Assembly (NCBI GenBank): GCA_934219025.1
Contig: CAKQDG010000064.1
Span: forward strand, 1-12,780
Direction of reading: 5' to 3'
DNA length: 12,780 nucleotides
Source of the DNA: an uncultured Prevotella sp.
GTDB taxonomy: Bacteria; Bacteroidota; Bacteroidia; Bacteroidales; Bacteroidaceae
Shown: piece after piece, positions 7,825-12,780 of the stretch
How the letters are laid out: every line of letters begins with the position of its first letter
Position numbering within the stretch: position 1 is the stretch's first letter
Position numbers and translations under genes: made by a program
The notes under the pieces: generated by a model
Database searches by the model: none
The model's input: only the letters and a program-made list of their open reading frames with translations
What the model was told of the DNA's origin: nothing

Positions 7825-9702
7825 TTATTTTGCTGATTTTACTGTTTTCACAATCTTTCCGTCCTTCTCAACGCTTACGATATATGCGCCCTTCACATTG
7901 CCTGTAGAAACGCTGCTTGCGTTCTTCGCGCTGTTAAGGAGTTTGCCGTCGAGCGAAAGTATGCGGATATTAGCCTTGCCGCTGAGGGTTACAGCATCGT
8001 TACCCACTTTCACATCCATTGCGCTTTCAGCATTTGTGTTGGCAATTCTCGTTGCCAAAGCGTCAAGCTGATCCCTTGTAATGTGTAGGAGTTCAGACTT
8101 CACGGTGCCGAACTTGTAGTGTGAAACCACCAAAACGTCGATTTCGTCTGAAGCATTAGGATAAGCAGCCTCCATAGAAGTCTTGGTGGCATCTTCTGTA
8201 TAGTCAAACAGAGTGTATGACACCATGTTGAAGCTATTGACATATCTGTACAGTTCGTTCTTCACGAAGCCGGAGTTCTCGTTGATTTCAGGAAGGGTGT
8301 AAGAGATAGTTGCAGTACGCTCGATTTTTGTTGTTCCGTCCTCTTCATCCTTCACGACTTCCTTCTTAGAGTCTGTCATTCTGAGGTCGGTCACCGGCTT
8401 GAATCCATAATCCACATCAACACTTGCCGTGTTTGTGATGTTGTAAGGAGTCCAGGTCAGCTCGTCGGGCTTTGAAAGTTCCTCGCCGCGGCCCACTGCC
8501 GTCTGAACGAAATAGTCATGATGTCCGGCAAGCACATCAGTGTCCTTAATGGTAATCTTGCCTGTTGAGGTGTCGAGTTCTTCAGGCGCATTTCCGGCAA
8601 TGGTTATAGTCTTTACGATATGTCCGTCGCGAAGCAACGTTATCTTTGTAGGCTTTGAGAACGCAACGCGCGGAGCTGTGAACGACACCGTTGTGGTGTA
8701 TGTGCTCTTGTCTGCCTCGGCGCTGATTTCCGTGCCATACAGCATTGCTGCCGTTTCCGGGTCAGAGAAGTCGGCATACTCCGTAACTGTTGGGTTTCCG
8801 CTCAGGTTCCACGACTGGCTCGACTTGCTGTAAGTGTAAGATGTCATGAGCGTCTGGTTGCTGTTGCCGTTATACACTTCGTAGGTTTTTCTTGTGTTAG
8901 GTGTAGGCTCTGTTGCCTCGGCGCCCTCTGATGCCGGAGCCTTGCCGCCGGTGTATTTGATATATTCGGTCAGCACGCCGTCGGTATATTTCCATTCCTC
9001 GCGCTGCGAGATATATTCCGTGGTTTCGTCGCTTGCAGTCTTGCGCTTCCACTGAACGCAAGTTGTTTTGTTTCCTGCTTCATCATACTCATATATGTTC
9101 TTGTATTTGAACACGTCCTTGCTGTCTGTTGCCGTCTCGCCTACAACCTTGCCGTCGCTGTATGCGTATGTGCAGATTTCAGAGACGTTTCCGCTGGTGG
9201 TGAGCGACTTTGTCATCTTCTCCACCTTGCCCTCGCTGTCGTACACGTATTCGTATGTATAGCTTGCCTGAACGTCTTTAAGCAGTTTGCCGTCCTTGTC
9301 GTATACCTGCGAAACGGTGCCGCTCGGCTGAGACTTCTTCATTGCCATGTCGCCGAAATTATACTGTCCCCACTGATAGTAGGTTGCGTCATGGAATATG
9401 CTGTCGTTTCTCTCGTATGTGTCGTATTTCACGAGTTTCGTAAGCGTGAAAGTCTTGTCGGCATTAACTCCGTAATAGGCGGTGTAGGCAAGATTGTTGT
9501 CAAGTCCGTAGTAGTTCACTTCCTTTTTGCTTACTTCGTCGTCTGCTCCTGCCCCCTCCAACAGGTGTCCGAGTGTGTAGGTGCAGACGAGCTTGCGCAG
9601 GGAAGCGTCTGTGGCATTTGCCTTACTGATGTTCTGGGCACTCACTGCTGCCGTTGCTGCCAGGCAACATGTCAATGCCGAAATGCGTAATGTTTTTTTC
9701 AT
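7825..9702 (-). CDS. Secreted protein with YD-like repeats, fibronectin-like region and C-terminal sorting signal
   Basis: This 625-residue protein has no characterised function that I recognise. Residues 1-22 are a signal peptide (ending AVSAQ). Residues 100-250 contain spaced aromatic-rich units similar to RHS/YD repeats: VYDKDGKLLKD (133), YVYDSEGKVEKM (152), YAYSDGKVVGET (179), YEYDEAGNKTT (204), WKYTDGVLTEYIKY (237). Residues 328-420 and 430-545 look like two fibronectin-type sandwiches (TTTVSFTAPRV, KITLLRDGHIVKT, TATISYTLPEI). Residues 560-625 resemble a T9SS sorting domain (IRILSLDGKLL, GAYIVSVEKDGKIVKT). A leader of roughly 100 nt is likely, because a TAnnTTTG box lies at 9812-9819. 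The two adjacent secreted-protein genes may be used together, but nothing in the sequence proves it. Confidence 0.8.
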   Translation of the reverse strand: MKKTLRISALTCCLAATAAVSAQNISKANATDASLRKLVCTYTLGHLLEGAGADDEVSKKEVNYYGLDNNLAYTAYYGVNADKTFTLTKLVKYDTYERNDSIFHDATYYQWGQYNFGDMAMKKSQPSGTVSQVYDKDGKLLKDVQASYTYEYVYDSEGKVEKMTKSLTTSGNVSEICTYAYSDGKVVGETATDSKDVFKYKNIYEYDEAGNKTTCVQWKRKTASDETTEYISQREEWKYTDGVLTEYIKYTGGKAPASEGAEATEPTPNTRKTYEVYNGNSNQTLMTSYTYSKSSQSWNLSGNPTVTEYADFSDPETAAMLYGTEISAEADKSTYTTTVSFTAPRVAFSKPTKITLLRDGHIVKTITIAGNAPEELDTSTGKITIKDTDVLAGHHDYFVQTAVGRGEELSKPDELTWTPYNITNTASVDVDYGFKPVTDLRMTDSKKEVVKDEEDGTTKIERTATISYTLPEINENSGFVKNELYRYVNSFNMVSYTLFDYTEDATKTSMEAAYPNASDEIDVLVVSHYKFGTVKSELLHITRDQLDALATRIANTNAESAMDVKVGNDAVTLSGKANIRILSLDGKLLNSAKNASSVSTGNVKGAYIVSVEKDGKIVKTVKSAK

Positions 9703-9811
9703 AAGTATAATATTTTTATGAGTGAATAATTTCGTTGTGATAGCGTATGTGAAGCACTTTGCACTCTTTCATTTTGAAAGTATTTTGTTCTCCATTTCCA
9801 TGTATTGACTG

Positions 9812-9819
9812 CAAAAGTA
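9812..9819 (-). promoter_or_regulatory. Candidate -7 element for the YD-repeat secreted protein
   Basis: TACTTTTG on the minus strand fits TAnnTTTG and lies about 110 nt before ATG 9702. No good TTTG lies 19-21 nt further upstream. It is the only such box in the 9703-9890 spacer. Confidence 0.4.
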
Positions 9820-9890
9820 TGTAAAATAAGTCATATTGTAAAATATTCCCGTGTTTTTCTTCCCCCCCCTAAAAAATAATGGAAAAATGC

Positions 9891-9940
9891 AAAAAAAATG
9901 CAACACTGGCGTTGAAAAATATCAACATCAGTGTTGCATT
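9891..9940 (-). terminator. Intrinsic terminator after argS
   Basis: A 12-bp perfect stem (9897-9908 with 9929-9940, AATGCAACACTG) contains an inner 5-bp stem (9911-9915/9922-9926). On the minus strand it runs straight into a run of eight T, two of which belong to the stem. It lies 32 nt past the argS stop. Confidence 0.9.
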
Positions 9941-9972
9941 ATATATATTAAGGTAACTAAACTTTCGGTTGA

Positions 9973-11790
9973 TTACATTCTCTCCGGCACTTCGATTCCG
10001 AGCAGCGCCATACCGTTCTTTATTGTCTTTGCCACGTTTTTGGCGATGACGAGGCGCACAAGTTTCTCCTTGTCGTCCTCGGCATTGAGGATGCTGTAGT
10101 CGTGGTAGAACTGGTTGAAGTCCTTGGTCAGCTCATAGCAGTAGTTGGCAATGCCGCTCGGCGAATAGTCTTTGCCGGCCTGACGCACGGCAGCGCCAAA
10201 CTCGTCCATTTTCTGTATCAGCTCCGTCTCCTTCTGGTTCAGCGGCATGTCGTCGGCAAGTGTCTCCGGGATAGCGATGCCCTGGTCGGCAGCCTTGCGC
10301 AGGATGCTGCGGATGCGGGCGTAGGTGTACTGGATAAACGGACCCGTATTGCCGTTGAAGTCGATACTCTCAGCCGGGTTGAAGAGCATGTTCTTGCGGG
10401 CATCCACCTTGAGGATAAAGTATTTCAGAGCTCCCATACCCACGATGCGGGCAATCTCAGAGCGCTCCTCTTCGGTCATGTCGGCAAACTTGCCCAGTTC
10501 TTCGCTCGTCTTCTTGGCGTCGGCCACCATGGTGGCAATAAGGTCGTCGGCATCAACCACGGTTCCCTCGCGGCTCTTCATCTTTCCGTTTGGCAGTTCC
10601 ACCATGCCGTAAGAGAAGTGTACCAGTTCCTTGCCCCACTTGAAGCCGAGGCGGTCGAGCAGGATTGACAAAACCTGGAAGTGGTAGTTCTGCTCGTTGC
10701 CCACCACGTAAATCATCTTGTCGATAGGATAATCCTTGAAGCGCATCTCTGCCGTACCGATATCCTGAGTCATATACACCGAGGTGCCGTCGGAACGGAG
10801 CAAGAGTTTCTGGTCGAGTCCCTCGTTGGTGAGGTCTGCCCACACACTGTTGTCGTCGTGGCGCTCAAAGAGTCCTTTCTCCAAGCCTTCCTCCACCTTA
10901 GCCTTACCCTTGAGGTAAGTCTGCGACTCATAGTAGATCTTGTCGAAGCCAACGCCGAGGTTCTTGTAAGTCTCGTCGAAACCGGCATACACCCACGAGT
11001 TCATCTTTTCCCAGAGCGCGCGCACTTCCTTGTCGCCCTGCTCCCATTTCACGAGCATCTCGTGAGCCTCCTTGATGAGCGGAGCCTCATCCTTTGCCTT
11101 CTTCTCGGCAGCCTCTTCGTCCATGCCTTCGGCAACGAAGCGAGCCTTCAGCTCCTTCACCTCCTCGCGGTAGTGCTTGTCGAAAGCCACATAGAAGTCG
11201 CCAATCAAGTGGTCGCCCTTCATGCCGCTGGTCTCCGGCGTAACGCCGTTGCCCCATTTGAGCCATGCCAGCATGGACTTGCAGATGTGGATACCGCGGT
11301 CGTTCACGATGTTCGTCTTCACCACCTTGTTGCCGTTTGCCGCCATAATCTGTGCCAGCGACCATCCGAGCAGGTTGTTGCGCACGTGTCCCAGGTGGAG
11401 CGGCTTGTTGGTGTTAGGCGAAGAATATTCTATCATCACGAGTGGAGAATCGTCTGTTGCCTTCACTTCGCCGTAGTGCTCATCCATGTTGATATCGTTA
11501 AGCATCGAGAGCCAAGCCGACTTAGCTACGACGATGTTCAGAAATCCCTTCACCACGTTGAAGTCGGCCACTGCCTTGCAGTTTTCTTTCATCCACTGGC
11601 CTATCTCCTGTGCCGTGTCCTCCGGTTTCTTTTTCGACATTTTGAGGAACGGGAACACTACGAGGGTGAGACTTCCCTCAAACTCCTTCTTTGTTTTCTG
11701 CACCTGCACCATCTTCTCCGGAACGTCCTGTCCGTAGAGTGCTTTCACTGCAGCTTTTGCCGCACTGTTTATTTCGTTTAGTATATTCAT
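9973..11790 (-). CDS. argS: Arginyl-tRNA synthetase
   Basis: This 605-residue class I synthetase charges tRNA-Arg with arginine using ATP in the cytosol; it is essential for translation. The N-terminal tRNA D-loop-binding (Arg_tRNA_synt_N) domain spans about 1-105. The Rossmann catalytic domain has the HIGH-type motif as HLGH at 132-135, within NKPLHLGHVRNN. The KMSKS-type loop is degenerate (GKMKSREG, 402-409), a common form in bacterial ArgRS where the last lysine is not conserved. The helical DALR anticodon-binding domain runs from about 485 (GPFIQYTYARIRSIL) to the end VPERM. A charged insertion (about 205-260, rich in E/K) lies within the catalytic domain. Length is slightly above the common 550-590. 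The gene has its own promoter and terminator, so it is monocistronic. Confidence 0.97.
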   Translation of the reverse strand: MNILNEINSAAKAAVKALYGQDVPEKMVQVQKTKKEFEGSLTLVVFPFLKMSKKKPEDTAQEIGQWMKENCKAVADFNVVKGFLNIVVAKSAWLSMLNDINMDEHYGEVKATDDSPLVMIEYSSPNTNKPLHLGHVRNNLLGWSLAQIMAANGNKVVKTNIVNDRGIHICKSMLAWLKWGNGVTPETSGMKGDHLIGDFYVAFDKHYREEVKELKARFVAEGMDEEAAEKKAKDEAPLIKEAHEMLVKWEQGDKEVRALWEKMNSWVYAGFDETYKNLGVGFDKIYYESQTYLKGKAKVEEGLEKGLFERHDDNSVWADLTNEGLDQKLLLRSDGTSVYMTQDIGTAEMRFKDYPIDKMIYVVGNEQNYHFQVLSILLDRLGFKWGKELVHFSYGMVELPNGKMKSREGTVVDADDLIATMVADAKKTSEELGKFADMTEEERSEIARIVGMGALKYFILKVDARKNMLFNPAESIDFNGNTGPFIQYTYARIRSILRKAADQGIAIPETLADDMPLNQKETELIQKMDEFGAAVRQAGKDYSPSGIANYCYELTKDFNQFYHDYSILNAEDDKEKLVRLVIAKNVAKTIKNGMALLGIEVPERM

Positions 11791-11813
11791 ATTCCGTTTG
11801 CTTTAATTTTCTG

Positions 11814-11844
11814 CAAAATTACAAAAAAATATCACACTGTCAAA
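11814..11844 (-). promoter_or_regulatory. Bacteroidota sigma-A promoter of argS
   Basis: On the minus strand TTTG (11841-11844) and TAATTTTG (11814-11821) are separated by 19 nt, the textbook Bacteroidota -33/-7 arrangement. Transcription would begin near 11807, giving a leader of about 17 nt. The -33 box overlaps the stop codon of the upstream ATPase remnant. Confidence 0.8.
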
Positions 11845-11956
11845 TCTTTATGCCATTCTCAAAGTCCATTGTTATTCTTTTCGTTTCCTTTATCCGGTCG
11901 GTAAAGTTGTTGCCCTCAACCGCCATTCCATATACAAAAGCCTTTTCCATATCCAT
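11840..11956 (-). pseudogene. N-terminal remnant of an AAA-type ATP-binding protein
   Basis: A 38-codon frame from ATG 11954-11956 to TGA 11840-11842 encodes MDMEKAFVYGMAVEGN, then NFTDRIKETKRITMDFENG, then IKI and stop. This matches the start of the archaeal-ATPase/AAA-like 'FVYG..V.G.NF..R..E...L...F..G' proteins common in Prevotella and Bacteroides, which normally continue at once into an ISPRR.GKTSL Walker A. That part is absent in every frame downstream, where the argS promoter begins. I infer a gene cut off by deletion after codon 38. The promoter at 11974-12004 remains, so the stub may still be transcribed. The alternative, a free-standing small protein, is less likely. The family assignment is from memory. 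Confidence 0.65.
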
Positions 11957-11973
11957 AATCTCTTGATATGGTG

Positions 11974-12004
11974 CAAATTTACAGAAAATAATTGAGGTTC
12001 ACAA
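11974..12004 (-). promoter_or_regulatory. Promoter of the ATPase remnant
   Basis: TAAATTTG (11974-11981) fits TAnnTTTG and TTG (12002-12004) lies 20 nt upstream on the minus strand. The -7 box is about 18 nt before the remnant's ATG. The upstream box lies in one arm of the palindrome at 11996-12030. Confidence 0.55.
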
Positions 12005-12030
12005 GCCAGTGGTCCACTAACTTGTGAACC
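11996..12030. repeat. 35-bp palindrome overlapping the remnant's promoter
   Basis: GGTTCACAAG (11996-12005) pairs perfectly with CTTGTGAACC (12021-12030), and the centre holds a second palindrome, AGTGG-T-CCACT (12008-12018). It may be an operator for a dimeric regulator or a small foldback remnant. Its outermost six bases, GGTTCA, equal the first six bases of the mobile element that starts 11 bp further on. Confidence 0.75.
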
Positions 12031-12033
12031 TTA

Positions 12034-12041
12034 TAAAGTTT
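12034..12041. repeat. Left copy of 8-bp target-site duplication
   Basis: TAAAGTTT abuts the left end GGTTCATCC of the foldback element and recurs exactly at 12624-12631 directly after its right end. An exact 8-bp direct repeat abutting perfect inverted ends is the mark of transposition. Confidence 0.75.
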
Positions 12042-12118
12042 GGTTCATCCGATATTTGGAGTGATAGTATTTATTATCGGAAGTGAGAGGGATTTTTTAG
12101 ACAAAAACAATAAAAACC

Positions 12119-12248
12119 CCCGAAACAAGTAAAACCCTCGTTCCTCGGGTTAGCCGTTGTATTGTCATATTTCCTTACGAGAACAAGTTCTCGCCGGAAA
12201 TATGCCAATCCATCGCTAATGCCTTCGGCATTTTTACTTGTTTCCGGG
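12119..12248. repeat. Hairpin A of the foldback element
   Basis: The basal stem is GAAACAAGTAAAA (12122-12134 with 12232-12244), extended below by CCC/GGG (12119-12121/12246-12248) across a one-base bulge. Inside are AACCC/GGGTT (12133-12137/12147-12151), a long composite arm (CATATTTCC 12166-12174/12196-12204, capped by CGAGAAC/GTTCTCG 12178-12184/12187-12193, with TTAGC/GCTAA below), and AATGCC/GGCATT with a TTC triloop (12218-12232). The shape is a cloverleaf. Confidence 0.75.
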
Positions 12249-12410
12249 CGATAAACATAAAAAACAAAGGGAATCAAAACCTTGTGGCATACAAATAAAA
12301 CAGTGTGTGAAAATACTGCAATACTTGTTTCTAGCAAGACTGACAAATCTTGGTGTTATACTGTTCTACAGATTGCAAATGATTCTCTTTGTTTTTTATG
12401 TTTATCGCCC
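12246..12410. repeat. Hairpin B of the foldback element
   Basis: A 30-bp stem (12246-12275 with 12381-12410) is perfect except for one G-T pair (12270/12386). The 105-nt loop is AT-rich, with only short internal hairpins (for instance CAAGA/TCTTG near 12334-12353 and CAGT/ACTG at 12301-12318). The stem is conserved in an exact way that the loop is not. Confidence 0.8.
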
Positions 12411-12540
12411 GATGTCGTTTTGCATGGAGACACGAAGTGGCTCTTTGTATAAAGCAAGGTATGGACGGAAGAGAGCTTGCTCTCTAAAGTACATACCTTG
12501 CTTTATACAATAAGCCGAAGGCTTGCAAAACGACATCGGG
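12408..12540. repeat. Hairpin C of the foldback element
   Basis: The basal stem is 17 bp and perfect (12408-12424 with 12524-12540). It opens into a short CAC-GAA-GTG hairpin (12431-12439), a long arm with a perfect 19-bp stem (12445-12463 with 12492-12510) capped by AGAGAGC/GCTCTCT (12470-12476/12479-12485), and an AGCC-GAA-GGCT hairpin (12513-12523). The plan is the same as hairpin A: short hairpin, long arm, triloop hairpin. Confidence 0.8.
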
Positions 12541-12623
12541 GGTTTTATGGGTTTTTGTCTAAAAAGTTGGCAAGGAGATTTCTTCCGATAATAAATATTA
12601 TCACTCCATATCCCGGATGAACC

Positions 12624-12631
12624 TAAAGTTT
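12624..12631. repeat. Right copy of 8-bp target-site duplication
   Basis: TAAAGTTT directly follows the right end GGATGAACC and is identical to 12034-12041. The inferred empty site would read a single TAAAGTTT between the left flank (AACCTTA) and the right flank (TTCCGCTT). Confidence 0.75.
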
Positions 12632-12672
12632 TTCCGCTTAAACTAAAAAACGGGCGTATCGGCGCTAAAAAC

Positions 12673-12706
12673 AAAAAAAAAAGGAACTACCGAAGTAATT
12701 CCTTTT
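12673..12706 (-). terminator. Intrinsic terminator of the tRNA-Asn transcript
   Basis: An 8-bp stem AAAAGGAA/TTCCTTTT (12679-12686/12699-12706), one mismatch, then TAC/GTA around a four-base loop. On the minus strand it ends in ten consecutive T followed by GTTTTT. It starts three bases after the tRNA discriminator base. Confidence 0.88.
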
Positions 12707-12709
12707 CAG

Positions 12710-12780
12710 CGCTTCAAGATGGGCTTGAACCAACGACCCCCTGATTAACAGTCAGGTGCTCTAACCAACTGAGCTATTGA
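12710..12780 (-). tRNA. tRNA-Asn (anticodon GTT), 5' end cut by window edge
   Basis: Read on the minus strand, the window starts within the 5' acceptor strand (TCAA), then gives a D-arm (GCTC...GAGC), the anticodon arm CCTGA-CTGTTAA-TCAGG with anticodon GTT, a GGGTC variable loop, a T-arm with loop TTCAAGC, and the 3' acceptor strand TTGAAGC with discriminator G at 12710. About three 5' bases (expected GCT, from pairing) lie outside the window. No CCA is encoded. The T-stem GTTGG/CCATC has one U-U mismatch. The remaining stems are perfectly paired. Confidence 0.93.

Larger units (their letters stand above)
12042..12623. mobile_element. 582-bp non-autonomous foldback (MITE-like) element
   Basis: The ends are GGTTCATCC (12042-12050) and its exact complement GGATGAACC (12615-12623). 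The terminal inverted repeats are long: 12042-12122 against 12537-12623, including a 27-bp block with one G-T pair (12057-12083/12582-12608) and a perfect 15-bp block (12094-12108/12551-12565). The arms differ by short indels and a few substitutions (for instance around 12084-12093 against 12566-12581). The interior is three consecutive large hairpins and holds no credible gene; it encodes no transposase, so movement would need one supplied in trans. The direct repeat TAAAGTTT flanks it. I do not recognise the family: an 8-bp duplication is compatible with several IS families, and the ends alone do not decide. Confidence 0.8.

Noticed and set aside
10681..11781. 366-codon plus-strand ORF opposite argS
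   Set aside because: It is an antisense shadow of a well-conserved gene; its His/Leu/Val-rich content is the complement of argS codon use.
11840..11956. Leader peptide controlling argS by arginine-codon attenuation
   Set aside because: Only two Arg codons, not adjacent, and argS has its own promoter downstream of most of the frame.
12042..12623. Integron attC array, retron RNA or CRISPR array
   Set aside because: No integrase, reverse transcriptase or cas gene is in the window, there are no regularly spaced direct repeats, and the flanking 8-bp duplication fits transposition better. A retron-like or large-RNA role for the folded part is not excluded by sequence alone.
12074..12674. Three ORFs of about 90 codons (12074-12346 minus, 12238-12513 plus, 12402-12674 minus) inside the foldback element
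   Set aside because: Two of them share the peptide FVFYVYRP only because they read opposite arms of the hairpin B stem. All follow palindromic DNA, cross the stems, and show no protein-like domain or start context.

Overview
The window looks like chromosomal DNA from a Bacteroidota member, most likely Prevotella or a relative. Several genes are preceded by the Bacteroidota promoter form TAnnTTTG (best before argS: TTTG, 19 nt, TAATTTTG). Three secreted proteins carry signal peptides and C-termini resembling type IX secretion (T9SS) sorting domains, and one is a PL11 rhamnogalacturonan lyase. The species call is inference; no database was searched.

Layout. 1-913, plus strand: the 3' part of greA, a 9-nt self-complementary repeat forming a long hairpin, and a HIT-family hydrolase. 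A bidirectional terminator (1007-1045) closes this unit and the opposing one. 1109-4352, minus strand: RNase H (transcribed first) and the PL11 lyase, each with its own promoter. 4570-9702, minus strand: two large secreted proteins of unknown function. One has seven HAF-like propeller repeats, fibronectin-like domains and a duplicated sandwich module; the other has YD-like repeats. Each is followed by an intrinsic terminator. 9973-11790, minus strand: argS.

11791-12709 has no intact gene. It holds the first 38 codons of a broken AAA-type ATPase gene with its promoter still present, a 35-bp palindrome over that promoter, and a 582-bp non-coding foldback element. The element has 9-bp perfect ends (GGTTCATCC/GGATGAACC), is flanked by an 8-bp direct repeat (TAAAGTTT), and folds into a long outer stem carrying three large hairpins. 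The window ends in a tRNA-Asn (minus strand, 5' end cut by the window edge) with a strong terminator.

How the parts fit. greA, the HIT hydrolase, RNase H, argS and the tRNA are housekeeping. The three secreted proteins probably act at or outside the outer membrane, and the lyase points to use of pectin (rhamnogalacturonan I). No SusC/SusD pair or other carbohydrate enzyme is present, so this is not a complete polysaccharide utilisation locus. The part most worth following up is the foldback element at 12034-12631.
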